The notes: generated from the letters alone by a model not told the origin. Shown: positions 18,587 to 29,951, numbered from the stretch's first letter. The stretch is DNA of 64,000 nt from Hirsutella rhossiliensis (GCF_020360975.1 NW_025408672.1:3906001-3970000); one strand, 5' to 3'. Made by a program: numbers and translations.

Positions 18587-20513
18587 CTGATAAAGAAACT
18601 GATGAAAACAACCCTTCTGAAGAAAGACCGAAAAAGAAGAGAAAGGGAAGAAACCTGACACAACCAAAAACACTGAGAAAACCGATAAAACCGATAAAAC
18701 CGATGCCCTGCGTGTGGACGGATAAGTCATGTTCTTTCTGACTGCTGGGCTCTCTTCGAGGATAAACGCCCTCATGGTGTGATTCGAATCCTCGAATGGA
18801 AGAAAGGTGCAAAAGGCCCTGAAAAGACCCAGATTTAAGAAAGAAGGTGGAAAAAATCCGTCATGAGAAGGAGGCCTAGCAACTACCGAAGAGTCGGATA
18901 GTCGGAAGAATCGTTGGGCACGCAAACCCTGCCTTTGTCTTTAAGGCTAGCCAAACGACCGCCTCTAACGACTACCCTCTTCGAAAGTCGACTCTGCTAG
19001 ACTCAGCAGCTTCTTTACATATTTGCAATAACCTATCGAAATTCCGATCTTTTAGAAAAGCAAGAAACGAATACCTAGTCACAGGGATTCAGAAGTCCGG
19101 ATCAAAGGTTACGGCAGAGTCAACGTTACGGTCACGGCCCTAGACGGGTCATTACGGTCTTTACGATTAAAGAACGTTGCTTATTGTCCGAAATTTTCAG
19201 CAAGCCTGGTATCTTTTCAGGCTCTTCGAGACGAAGGAATCTACTGGGATACCTTCACAGAGCCCACAAGGCTAGTCTACCGAGACAAGAGACCGATTTG
19301 TATTTTATTTCGGAAATATCGCCAGTTTGTTCTCGATTTCCAGCCTATTCAGAAGGAGGATATTGAAGAAGCGGTTTTCAAGCCTCTAAGCCGAGAAGAA
19401 GAGGCTCCCGGGACCCAAGACCGACAGCGACAGCAGAAGCTAGCCTTTGGCATGCCAGACTAGGTCACCCGGGACCCCTAGCTCTTTATAAGCTAGGATT
19501 ACGAAAAGGAGTGCATATTCGAGGCCCAAAAACCTACGAATGCCAGCACTGTGCTCAAGGGAGGGCAATACGACAGGTTTCTCGAAGAACCCTATTCGAG
19601 ACGAACGTCAAGAGCCCTGCCAAGAGATTTGGATCGACTGGACCGAGCTTACCCCTGATTTCGAGGGCTATGTCCGTGTGATGTTCATCACAGACGCATA
19701 TTCGGGCATGGTTTTCCCCTACTTCCTTAAGACCTATCATTCAAAGCACCACCTAGCCGCACTTCGAGATTTCGTTAGCTGGATGAAGCTTCGTTTTGAC
19801 TACACGGTGAAAATTGTACGGTCTGACGGAGAGCTATTCACTAATAAGATTAAGAAGTGGCTACGAAAGAAGGGAATTTCAGCAGAAAAATCAGCCTCGA
19901 ATACACAAGCCCAAAACGGAGGGGCAGAACGGTCCGGTGGAATTACCCTAGGACTACGAATTCAACTCCGAATTCGTCAGAAGACTGGAAAACACCTCTT
20001 GAGCTCTTTACGAAGAAGGATCAACCTCAACAGCATGCCCAGCTCAAGGCCTACGGCTGTAGGGCCTACGCTATGACTTCTAACGCACAGCTAGGCAAGA
20101 AAAAGAGGCAGAAGCTTGATCCACGGTCACATATAGGATACCTGGTTGGATATAATTCGACTAATATCTTCCGGATCTGGATTCCGCAACGAAGAAAGGT
20201 TATTTCGACAAGGGATGTTATTTTTGACGAATTTACCTATTTTGATGGGAAATTCGAGCAGCCGCAGCTGCTTCCTAGCATCAATGATCTTATTCAACGC
20301 GTTGAGATACCGGAGGACCAGAAAATCAACCAGGAAATCCTTGACGAAGAATCGGAGCTTGAGAGCGTGTTCGACGAAGACTCAGACGAGGAAGACGAAG
20401 AGGAACAGACCGACCCAGACGAAGAAGACTATAAGAGGGTTAAGGCGCTTGAAGAAGCTTCTCTTATAACACCTCCACTGACAGAAGAAGATCCTGAGGC
20501 AGGCTTCTTGGTC
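18587..20513 (+). pseudogene. copia pol remnant, family B (protease, integrase)
   Basis: The protease site reads LLDSAASLHICN at about 18992-19027, with the catalytic DSG changed to DSA, so the protease would be inactive. The GAG-pre-integrase LAFGMPD/LGHPG region follows. Integrase core: EIWIDWTELTPDFEG (about 19625), IVRSDGEL (about 19815) and NTQAQNGGAERS (about 19900), which hold the D, D and E of the catalytic triad. A deletion removes the end of the core; the LKAYGCRAYAM and HIGYLVGYNSTNIF region continues from 20045 to the hAT junction. Confidence 0.7.
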
Positions 20514-23286
20514 CAGGCTGGCAAACCACTCAATCCTGGCAACCGGTTGCTCAATCCAGTTGAGCAACTGGCAACTCAATCAACGCAATCGATGGTCGGC
20601 TGATTAAGCCGGCAATTCAATCCGATCTCGCGTTGATTGACGGGATTGACGGAATTGCCGTTGACGGTGGAAAGTGTGTAGGGTAGATGACCAGTGGATT
20701 ATATGAAGAAATCTCACCCAAGCCGAAGCGTCAGCAGCTCAGGGCAGATTGACAATTGGACCAATCATCCATTCTGACAAGAGTCCCTTGCTGTTATGAA
20801 CGCGACGCGCTCGTGTCTGAACCTGGCGTCCACGCGTTCATGAGTAAGGGGGAAAGTGACTCAATCATCGTGCCGCAATCGGGATGTTTGTAACGCCTCT
20901 CATATTATCCCACTCTTCTCTTAGATGGGCGACTATCTCGATTCTTTGCCTTCTGCAGGCCCCAAGGCAGTCGAGAATGGGAAACATTTCCATGGCAGCA
21001 CTTTCGCGGCTACACCAAATCCCAACGCGCCGGCAAGCTCAAGTCGTGGATTTGGCGCTTTGGGTTTGACATTGAGCATCAAGACAACGGGGACAATAGG
21101 CTGTGGGTATGCGGGACCTGTTCGGTCAAGAAATCGCCCCAAGGACCCCCAAGCTTTGCAGCGAAGGGAACGACAAATATCGAGCGCCATCTGCACGATG
21201 CGCACCGCATTTCTGGGCCGTTGGGAAACGTCTGCCGAAAGGTACGACAACAAAGAAGCGCTCTATCGCACAGTTCTTCGAGCTCGACGCAAACGACGGC
21301 AAAGAGCAGGCCTTGATCAACACGCTCAAGAATCACTTTGATAAGAATGTGTTCCAATCACTCCTACTTGCTTGGATCACCGAGTCAAATGTTGCCTTTC
21401 GCGCCATCGAAGCCCCTCGATTCCGTTCTCTGCTCGACTATCTCAATCCTTCAATTGGCCTGACCCAGTCACACATGACTCACACGACCATTCGGTCCAG
21501 GCTTTTCGAAGAGTATCACCAATACAAGGGCGTTGTGGTGAAGGAATTGAAAGAGTGCCCCGGCCGTATCCATCTTGCGTTTGACGGCTGGAGATCGCCC
21601 AATCGGCACGCTGTGTACGGGATTGCTGCGTTCTACCTGTCCAAGGAAAAGCGCCCACAAAAAATACTTCTCGGAATGCCTGAGTTGCGGCAGTCCCATA
21701 CTGAGAGAACATGGCTTCTCAGGTGGCAGAAGTCATCACCTCGTTCGAGATACAGGATAAGATTGGCTACTTCACGTTGGATAACGCGGAGAACAACGAC
21801 ACCGCGATGAGGGCCCTGGGTGACCAATTCAGTTTCGATGGGAGGCAAAGAAGGGTCCGCTGCTTTGGACATATTATCAACCTTGTAGCGAAAGCACTGC
21901 TCTTTGGAAAAGACGACGAGGTCTTCGATTCAGAAGATCGTACCAATATTCTCGACCTGGCTCAGCACAACCTTTGGCGAAAAAAAGGTCCGATCGGCAA
22001 ACTCCACAATCTCGTCCATTGGATTCATCGATCCGACAGGCTGACCTATCTACTACGGAGCCTGCAGGAGAAGAAGGATGGTACGAAAAGGCCGGTCGAC
22101 GTTGTGACCGATAACATGACGCGCTGGCTGTCTCATTACAAAATGATGGATCGGGCTCTTCTCCTTCGCGAATTTCTCGACGACCTTGTCGCGATCGAAC
22201 GGTTCGAGCACAGCAGAGGCAGGTCGAGAAGTAGAGCCAGGCCTGCGTGTATACGAGATGAGGATTTACTGACGGAGAACGATTGGATGGTGATCAGCAA
22301 TTTCGAGATGTCCTGAGACATTTTGCCAATGCTCTCAAGGCACTTGAAGGAGACGCGCAAGTCCGTGTCCGCAAAGACGGGAAGCTCATAGCCTATGGAA
22401 CCGCATGGGATATCATCCAGGCGTTCGAATATCTTCTGGAGAAGCTTGAAGAAGCCAAAACGATGGCCAGAGACCTGCCGGATTCTGGCCACTTCGCAAT
22501 CAACGTCGAATTGGGTTGGAAAAATTGATAAGTACTACGCGAAACTCATCGAGTGTCCGATATACTACTCGGCCATCGCTCTGCATCCTGCCTTGCGGTT
22601 ACAGTGGTTCGAAGAAGCTTGGGCTCATCGACCCGAATGGGTCACGGAAGCCCGGCGGATCGTCCGAGCCATCTGGGAAAGTGACTATAAGTCGCTGAAC
22701 GTCGAGGAGGAGGGTCCAGCCACTGCTGTGGAGAATTTCCAGCCACCCGACGATCTGGACGATTTCAAAAGTTTCGAATGAGGCACAGGGTGCAATCGAG
22801 CCATATCACGAATGGTGATTACCGGCTGCCGACGCGCCCTATCGCCGACGAGTTGGATCGTTGGACCGTCGATATCGGGGCAGACGACGGGGAGATCAAT
22901 GATCCATTTCAGTACTGGAAACTCAAAGAGGCGACATATCCGCGGCTGGCGCGGATGGCTTTCGATATGCTATCCGTCCCGCCCATGTCTGCCGAGTGCG
23001 AAAGGGCGTTTTCATTTGCTGGACTGATGGTTACCCGGCTGCGCAGGAGACTTGAGGTGAAGACCATCAGCGCCGCACAGTCCATCCGGTCTTGGCTGGA
23101 GGACGGGCCAGAGGACTTTGTCGTTATCTCCGAATAGCATATTGACAACCGTCAACGCCAGCAATCCACGCAATCCACGCAATTGAGATTCAGATTGCTC
23201 AACGCAATCGAGGATTTGATGATGTAAGCTGGCAATCCACGCAATCCCGTCACTCGGTTGCGTTGATTGCGTGGTTTGCCACCCTG
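20514..23286 (+). mobile_element. hAT element 1
   Basis: Ends form inverted repeats: left CAGGCTGGCAAACCACTCAA at 20514 and, on the reverse complement, CAGGGTGGCAAACCACGCAA ending 23286. Subterminal GCAATCCACGCAATC repeats lie inside both ends, as is typical of hATs. The expected 8-bp target duplication is absent: left flank TCTTGGTC, right flank GATCGTTC. The left flank is copia family B and the right flank is gypsy gag. Confidence 0.85.
20925..23137 (+). pseudogene. hAT transposase with BED finger and dimerisation domain (multiple frame breaks)
   Basis: In order: a BED-type zinc finger (WVCGTCSVKK... then NIERHLHDAH, about 21100-21210), the RNase H-like catalytic core with LAFDGWRSPNRHAVYG (about 21570-21620) and IGYFTLDNAENNDTAM (about 21755-21800). 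Next comes the insertion domain helices (RRVRCFGHIINLVAKALL), and the C-terminal dimerisation block (AFDMLSVPPMSAECERAFS, about 22955-23015). Frames change near 21700, 22300 and 22530-22780. A full hAT transposase of this family is about 700 residues, which fits the span. The protein would cut and paste the element in the nucleus; as written it is inactive. Confidence 0.8.
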
Positions 23287-23675
23287 GATCGTTCGATTCG
23301 CTGGTGGTTCGTCCCAGTATATACTCCCTTTCGGCGGAGAACCCGGCGGAGCTCCCGCCGGTATGAAATTTCAACCATAAGGAACATGTCTAGCGTCCAT
23401 CCTTCAAAGTCTTGTTGGAAAGCATGGAAGACTTCATCATCCCACATCTTCTCAAGAGTATAGGCTTTAAGGGCCTTAGCTGCGTACGTGGTTGCATGTA
23501 TCTCCGTTATATTATCGACTGAGATATCTTTCAATCGAAGCTGAGGGTCTATAGCGGAAAAATCGGCCGCGAAGTCGGTTCCGCGCATAAATTCCTGAGC
23601 AGAAATAGGTTGGCGTAGGCGTACATCTTCTTGAGGCTGTATAACCCTTATGCCTTCTGTTTGTCCTTGTGACAT
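23287..23675 (-). pseudogene. Ty3/gypsy gag N-terminal fragment (element 2)
   Basis: The ORF starts at 23675 (MSQGQTEGIRVIQPQEDVRL) and reads HATTYAAKALKAY and LRRVLRRKGVYTG, which match the gag of the element at 2.8-6.0 kb (VTTYAAR; RRRGIYTG). It is cut at 23287 by the right end of hAT element 1. The rest of the gag is missing. Confidence 0.6.
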
Positions 23676-23746
23676 GTTGATTGTTGTGATGTCAAGGCTT
23701 TCCTACCGGCTTGGTCTAGTCGGTTCTTGTCGTGTGTGTAGCATAG

Positions 23747-23905
23747 ACTTCCTCTCTCGGGACTATGGTGCAACCTATAGAAATAGGTCTCGCAGGGAAT
23801 TCTTCAAGGAATCGGGTCTTTCTCTTCCACTTGCAAACTTCCTCTCTCGGGACTATGGTGCAACCTATAGAAATAGGTCTCGCAGGGAATTCTTCGAGGA
23901 AACGG
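23747..23905. repeat. 90-bp-period direct repeat in gypsy leader
   Basis: A unit beginning ACTTCCTCTCTCGGG starts at 23747 and again at 23837. The first 67 or so bases agree except for one (CTTCAAGG against CTTCGAGG). Each copy holds the near-palindrome CCTATAGAAATAGG. The repeat lies between the LTR and gag, like the 18-bp motif repeats in the leader of the first gypsy element. Confidence 0.8.
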
Positions 23906-23962
23906 GGATGCTTTTCGATACCTAACTTTCTGTGGTTAAACAGACGTTCAACCACTGATCAG

Positions 23963-24182
23963 TGTTGGGTCGTGGGTATTCGTGCTGTGCACAGGGGCAG
24001 GGTGGCGATCAATTCCACCTCCACCTCCACCTCTTCAATAATATTGAAGTGGAAGTCACGTGTTTCAATTCAATCAATTCAATCTCACTTGCACATTGAG
24101 AGCTTCAATCCACGCCGACGCCTTGAACGTTGACCACGCGTTGAAGCCGTTGAAGCTAGAGGTGATCTAGGGTAGCACCTAC
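23963..24182 (-). repeat. probable LTR of gypsy element 2
   Basis: The junction CACTGATCAG then TGTTGGGTCG mirrors that of the first gypsy element (CACTGATCAG then TGTCGG), so an LTR should begin at 23963. The right end is not defined; ACCTACA near 24182 is a possible terminus. It includes CCACCTCCACCTCCACCTC and CAATTCAATCAATTCAATC microsatellite-like tracts. Confidence 0.4.
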
Positions 24183-24382
24183 ACCTGATCTAGTCGCGTC
24201 TGACGCGCGTGGTCACTAGCCTTACCTTACTCAAGGTCGTAGTACTTCGGTCCCATATTAATTTCATATGTAAAGGATGTGCAAATACTTGGGCGATTAG
24301 ACACGTTTGAGCCGAATTTCCGAGTGTCGCGTCGCACTGAAACCTTCACCAAACAATGCACCTTCTTTCTTCCTGCAGCCAA

Positions 24383-24541
24383 ATGGATAACGACGTTCCT
24401 ATTAAGCCCCAGCATGCCTCAGACAGAGGCTCGTCCAGCAAGCCGTTTGTTAACATGGATGCTTTGCAAGACGAATGGAGCATCTTCCCATGGAACCATT
24501 TCCCAGGTTATACGATTTCCGAGCGCGCTGGCAGGCAGTGA
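24383..24541 (+). pseudogene. short ORF cut by hAT element 2, possible host 5' exon
   Basis: An ATG at 24383 in a good context (CCAAATGG) opens 52 codons (MDNDVPIKPQHASD... NMDALQDEWSIF) before the hAT inverted repeat at 24536 supplies a stop. The sequence looks protein-like and is followed on the far side of the hAT by no obvious continuation. I do not recognise the family. Confidence 0.25.
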
Positions 24542-24713
24542 TCGGAATGGTCCGGTATGGTATGGTATGACCTCTATACCATACCATACCACCTGCTGAT
24601 ATCCTTACCGGTATGGCTTACCGGTAATACCAGTAATACCGCCAAGACCGCTCAGAATGAGGCGGGTTGCAAAAATAGGAAATGTATTGGCTACTAGTTG
24701 TCAACTTGATCGC

Positions 24714-26868
24714 TTATTCGCTTTCATTCTCGCTATCCCCGCTATCTTCGCTATCCTCAGCCCGAGGCTTCCCATACCAGGCACGTAGACACTCACAAGC
24801 CTCTATGATATCTGCCTTAAGCCTACCTCGACGATCAACTATACCAAGCTTTGCGCTACTAAACAGCCGTTCGCACTCATCTGACATTGGGGAAACCGCA
24901 AATAGATCCAGAGCGAAGCGGGCGAGGTCTCTTTGCGAGTCATAACGGATAGCCAATAGGCGATGGCCTCATCGCAACCTGCCTCCTCGTCATGCAGCCG
25001 GTCGGTCGAAATATACTGCTCATACAGATCGGTGGCAGCAGCCGGGCCGTCTATGCGAATGCGCTTATGTTCCCTCTGCCGATCGAATGCTGGGTCTGGA
25101 TCCTTGTCCTTCCTGACTGGAGGTGGTAGCGCCTCAACAGGGTACTTTCCTTATACTCTGTCTCCCAGAGCTGCTTCACCGCCAGCTGTGCGCTTTCATA
25201 CCACTTCTGTCTTCCTTCGTCGCCCTGAAGAACCCATTCTTGCCTGAACCATGCCCACTTTCGATACGGATTGAGTACTTGAGCTGCGTAATACGCTGGC
25301 GGAAGATCAGTATCTTCAGGAAATCGATGTTGCCAATTCCGTTGTCGGTTGCTGTAATACTCCTCGCACTTTGACCACGCAGCATCTGCACAACCTGGAG
25401 ATACCTCCACGTGAAGTTGTCGTCGTCGTCTTCCTCGTGAATGTCATGGTAGTGATCCTTCGTCTCGTTGATCTCGCGGAGAAGACAGTCCAAAGTCGAA
25501 AACTATGACGAGCTGAGAAGATTTCCAAACGTTCTCGAACATTTAACGCTCGTGTGATCGAATGAAACCACGAATTCCAGCGTGTGGAGTTGTTCTGGAT
25601 AAGCTCGAGCCCATCGAATTCGGAGAGATGGCCGCCGATAATAATTGCTGCAAACTCCTCCCGCCTTTGAGGAGTAAGCCGGATGTACCGCACAAGGTTA
25701 TGGAGCCGGCCTAAACATCCAAACTTCTTCCACAGCTCCTCTACCTTCACGTAATCTCCGCGCTGGTGGTGCTTTCAAGCTTCGCCAAATGCTTCTCACA
25801 ATTTCGACCCATGAGAAACGCCTGGCAGCAGAGGTTGACAATGTGACCCAAGCAGCGCAGTCGGCGATGGCGACGCTGTTGCGGCTTCATCCATGGGCAG
25901 AGCTCCTTGAGTATAAACTCAACAGCGGTATCATTGGATGAAGCATTGTCCAGCATGAAGTATCCAATCTGATCTCCGCCAATGTCATATTCCGTCAATA
26001 ATTCGAGAACGGTCGACCCAAGATTCTCGCCACTGTGCTCGCCATGAACGCGTCGCATGCCCAGGACGGTACTTCGTCGCTTGCCGGTGGCGTCAATCCA
26101 CATGGCGACGACACCCAGGATTGCGTACGGGTTTGGCGAGGTCCAGAGGTCGAAGGAGATGGAGATTCTACTCCGCGACCGCTGGAGGTCCTCTTTCAGC
26201 TGTTGCTTCTTCGACAGGAACGCATCCATAACCCAACCTCGAATTGTTTTCGCAGCCTTTGGGAGGTGATTAAGTAGAGCAGGGTTCAGAAAGAAGAGTA
26301 GCTCTCGGAAGTACTGGTTCTCCAACTGGAAGAAAGCAATATGGCAGTACACAACCCAACGAATCAAAAGCTCTTTGAACCTCTCAACGGTATCTTTCCA
26401 GAAAAATTGCTACTAGCAGCTGCGCTTTCTGTTGCTCCAATACAGACGCCCGTGTCGCACCGCGTTTCCTCACGCCGCTTTGTGGATCAATCTGGTGCCT
26501 CTGTTCGAGATGATTTCTCACCCCGACGTGCCATTGATCACAAATAACTCTTGCTTATACTTTCCGATCGCACATTCGTGACAGTAGTATACCTCTTTCT
26601 TGTCACTGTCTCGGATGTAATGAAGACCGTACTTCCACACATGCGACGAGCCGAGACGAGCTGCCTTCTTCGTCGTCTTCGCGCGACGCAGGTACGTGAC
26701 ATGGTCTTGTACGAATTCGTCCGGAGGCTCAGGATAACGGACAGAATTAGACGATGGCGTCGTAGCGGAAAAATGTGGCGCGGGACACGATGCAGGAGAT
26801 CTGGAGCGGATTGATGCTGAACTTGTCGTAAACGAAGATGGCGAGGTTGGCGCTGGAGATTCCATGAT
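24714..26868 (-). pseudogene. hAT transposase of element 2 (multiple frame breaks)
   Basis: From right to left: a BED-like finger (VYYCHECAIGKYKQEL, about 26540-26590), core segments SISFDLWTSPNPYAILG (about 26140-26190) and IGYFMLDNASSNDTAVEF (about 25920-25975), LRCLGHIVNLCCQAFLMGR (about 25810-25870), and the dimerisation block LFAVSPMSDECERLFSSAK (about 24840-24895). Frames change near 26500, 25750, 25450 and 25050. The ATG of the BED region is MESPAPTS at about 26862. It is a different hAT family from element 1 by inverted-repeat sequence. Confidence 0.8.
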
Positions 26869-26883
26869 CATGACATACACCAA

Positions 26884-27507
26884 TTAAGGTATGGTGGCTT
26901 TCGATCATTCGATCTTGGTCCATCGTCCAACTAGCCTAACGTAAAAATTTTCGGGCTCCAACATCACGGAAGTAATTCGATTGAAAGGATCATTTAAGCT
27001 TTCCTGTCCCTGAAAGGATCATTTAAGCTTTTCCTGTCCCTCCGACGACGCGATTGACAAGTCTGGCCAGTGATACGTTAGGTCATGCTCCGTCCTACAT
27101 GGAAGAACTCATAAAACTGGGTGCAATGAGAAGTACTTTCTAATACGCACTAACACTCGCCTTACCTTCGGGCCTTCCTGGGATAGCTACCCGGCAGCAA
27201 AGACGAAAAGCATCCGTTCGGTGCCGGGATCGACCTGACCAAGGTAGCCAGGTCGATATTGTGAGGATGATGGTATTCATGATTGAATGGAGTAGATAAA
27301 CTGGCAGAAAACTGGTCAATAAGCCCTACAGATGACACTGGAATCATCGCCGCTCGGATTCTGCCTGGTCATTCTCCGCAGTGAGCCTCTTACCTGAGCT
27401 TATTTTTAGCGTTACTGGTATGATTCGGTATACCGGTAATACCATGGTATCAAGTTTTTGTCAAACCATACCAGGTCTTGGCGGTATTTACCATACCAAT
27501 ACCAACT
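26884..27507. other. hAT element 2 5' non-coding region
   Basis: No gene. It includes the tandem repeat CTGAAAGGATCATTTAAGCT (two copies, about 26981-27029) and a series of GGTAATACC and GGTATTTACC words leading into the inverted repeat. Confidence 0.5.
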
Positions 27508-27674
27508 CATACCGGACCATTCCGATCACTGGTTTTGCCGAGACCATATAGGTGAGCTGTTGTGGGATGCGCACGGACCAAGAATGGAAAGGTGTATTGC
27601 AATACTTGCAATAAATGTGGGGCGATACTCCAGTATGGATTGCACACCTTTCCATATATGGAAAACCACCCTGC

Positions 27675-29167
27675 TCAAGAGGCTGCCGACCGGGAAAAGG
27701 GGCATCCTTTTGAAAGCTTCCCCTGTGCCACCTCTGCCAAATGTGCCGTCGCTTCAATGCCCTTGCCCATCTTGCCTTTAGGTCCTAGGTCCTCAAACAA
27801 GAAACCCTCTGGCTTCATCGCCGGCCCCCCATCCCCGGGAATCATCCCACCGGTAGCCCACACGAGCCATGCCAAAGGACCCCAGCGATTCCATATTGTT
27901 GCGGGCAGGTACCAAGGCTCTTTTAAATAATGGTAGTGATGCATGCGCCCGGTTTTGATGTCTGGCTCCGAGATGTAGTCGGTGGCAATAGAGCGCGGTA
28001 AAGCGAGGAACCGCATACACAGTTTCCGAGCGAGAAGAAAGGTATACGTGAAGGCCACTGTCGCAGTTCCAGGCTCTGGAAGGCTGCTAAATTGTTAGAT
28101 CAACCCCTGTATGGTTATGCACCCAGTTCTTACCTGAATATCTGGCGCCATCTATCGCCCATGAGGACGAACGCAAGTCCATATATTAGTGGCCGCATGA
28201 ACACTGGATACGAGGAGTAGAAAAAGTCCAGCAAATGGCCAACAAGTATCTGGCCATCCCTTGTTCGTCGCATATGCTCGTCTTCGTACTTCGACGCCCA
28301 CTGCGTCACGTCCTCCAGGAAGTTGATGCCATCGTCCCACCGATCCTTATTCAACTCGGCCACAAAATCAATTTCCATCATATCGCCAATATATTTCCAA
28401 AAAGTGCCGATGGCAGCCATCTCCATATCCGTAAGTGATCTCCACTCGAAGAGGCGTATAAGTCGAATTGGCTCATTCATTATTATATGGAGAGTGTAGA
28501 GAAGGTCCCGATTGAGGAGTTTTCCAGATTTCATGTATGGGCTATGCAGATAGTTCATCCGTGCAACAGCCTGGTGTAGTAACGGTGAAGTTGGGGGAAA
28601 CTTGATAAAGCTGCCTAGAGTTAGAAAATGAAAGGTTCCCACGATCGTGCAGACTGGGAGAAAAAATACCATTCAATAAGGGTTATCGTATCTTCCCACC
28701 TGAAGTGTATCAGCTTTGCGAAACCTTCTAGCTCCATATACTGGCTGAAAAACCAAGAGGCCTGTTACCAACTACCTTTTTGGTGCTCGATCAGGCAATC
28801 TATAGTCGCTCGACGACGCGATGAGTGTCGCGATGCTGTCAAACGCATAAATCTAACGGGGGACACTTCAGTCTGCTCTCATGCGCGAGCGAGGATTAGA
28901 CGTCCATAATACCTTGATAGTGCCCCAATGCATGCCGACATCGAAGAAAGTGGGAAACTCGAAAGAGATCGCATGTTTGACAATAATTTGTGCATCTGCA
29001 TTGGTCATCCGCGCGAGAGAGGCACGATCGAGGTAATTGAGATGAGAGCGAAGCTTGCTGATGCGGCGAAATCTCAGGCTGCAACACAAACCGACGTAAC
29101 AAGCAAAAGATGTAATACTTAGAGCAATCCAGAGCGTGGAAGACCGTCTTTCTTCCGAAGACGACAT
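27675..29167 (-). CDS. mpaB-like oxygenase (DUF2236/MPAB_Lcp_cat family), with introns
   Basis: Exons read on the minus strand: 29167-28913 (MSSSEERRSS, a hydrophobic membrane segment IALSITSFACYVGLCCSL, then LNYLDRASLARMTNADAQ), 28852-28776 (IYAFDSIATLIASSSDY), about 28744-28700 (RRFRKADTL), 28614-28134 (ARMNYLHSPYMKSGK, EPIRLIRLFEWRSLTDMEM, FWKYIGDMMEID) and 28083-27675 (FLALPR, YLPATIWNRWGPLAWLVW, ending KGCPFSRSAAS). These match the family of ER-anchored oxygenases that includes MpaB of mycophenolic acid synthesis. Introns 28853-28912 and 28084-28133 have clean GT-AG ends. The 31-bp gap at 28745-28775 is unusually short and the frame at 28700/28614 does not join cleanly, so one small lesion or a model error remains. 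Confidence 0.75.
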
Positions 29168-29404
29168 TGTTGGAGTGAAGCTGGTTCGGTTCGACACAGC
29201 TTAGCGACAATTAGTATCGACTTTCATAGGCTTCACGTGCGGGAAGACGTAATTCTCCCAAAGGTGGATTGGGTGGGGCTCACTTCTGGGGACTGGTGAG
29301 AAAATGTGGAATAATTGCTAACTTATAACTGACAAAACCTAGAAATCAGGATCAGGATTCAAACTTGTTGGCCGTCGTGCGCCTTAAATATAGAGTAACT
29401 TAGT
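29168..29404. promoter_or_regulatory. upstream region of mpaB-like gene
   Basis: This short stretch separates the oxygenase start from an LTR fragment at 29405. I see no clear TATA box or binding-site array, so promoter function is inferred from position only. Confidence 0.3.
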
Positions 29405-29543
29405 TGTGGGAATTGTAGTAATCTATTGTACTCATCTAGCTAGCTCACGTGCGCTGTCACGTGTACGGATGAGGCCACATAGCTAGCATCGTGGCCTCCT
29501 CCCTCCCTTGAAGAGGAGAAGATAGACGAATACAACACACCGG
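29405..29543 (+). repeat. solo or truncated LTR related to the gypsy gag element
   Basis: Starts TGTGGGAATTGTAGTAATC and continues CTCATCTAGCTAG, CACGTGCG and CACATAGCTAGC. This matches the coding-strand start of the 194-bp LTR of the 2.8-6.0 kb element with several changes. The end near GAATACAACA is tentative, and no target duplication was found. Confidence 0.55.
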
Positions 29544-29951
29544 TTAACCCCACCCTTTGCATGCAGAGAGACCTGCCAACAGGTGGGGATTTTTCCATTT
29601 GCGCTACCGAAAGAGGGGTGTTACCGAAAGAGGGGGGATCGCCCTTTGTGCCAAGGTGTCACCCACCACTTGGTTGGTCGGCGGTAATGTGGGTTCACCA
29701 CATCCCCCTTGCAACCAACGGCGGGCTTAACTCTGTAGACTATTTTAGCTACAGCTACGGATAGTTATGGAGGTGGCATCACAAAATCAGTTATATATTG
29801 TAGTAATGGCAGCTGTAACAATGTTATTGGTCAGGGGTTATAATCTATTGAATATTTAGCCCAGCCGCCTTGTGCGGCTACGGCCCCCGGCCCCGTGCAT
29901 TCTCCCTCAAAAGCAAGATTCCTGATAACTCTTGCAGTCTAAAAGTGGGTG
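29544..29951. other. non-coding stretch with possible Helitron terminus
   Basis: No gene. It includes a short duplication (TACCGAAAGAGGGG twice, 29606-29633) and a GC-rich hairpin AGCCGC-CTTGT-GCGGCT at about 29864-29880. On the minus strand this is followed within a few bases by CTAA, the layout of a Helitron 3' end. Confidence 0.25.

Larger units (their letters stand above)
17411..20513 (+). mobile_element. Ty1/copia retrotransposon family B, 3' half lost at a hAT junction
   Basis: The order is LTR (about 17411-17601), primer site GTTATGAGCCCGGGAG at 17602, gag, protease remnant and integrase. The sequence breaks at 20513, where the left end of a hAT element begins. Reverse transcriptase, RNase H and the 3' LTR are missing. 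On the far side of the hAT the sequence is a gypsy gag and not copia, so the 3' half was deleted or exchanged. Confidence 0.75.
24536..27531 (-). mobile_element. hAT element 2
   Basis: The ends are perfect inverted repeats of 24 bp starting CAGTGATCGGAATGGTCC (24536-24559 and 27508-27531). Inside, GGTATGG, ATACCG and CCATACC words recur many times as subterminal motifs. The 8-bp flanks do not match (CTGGCAGG and GTTTTGCC). The element carries a minus-strand transposase remnant. Confidence 0.85.

Noticed and set aside
6218..29167. Secondary-metabolite cluster joining the acyltransferases and mpaB-like oxygenase
   Set aside because: They are 17 kb apart with only mobile elements between and no core synthase, transporter or regulator.
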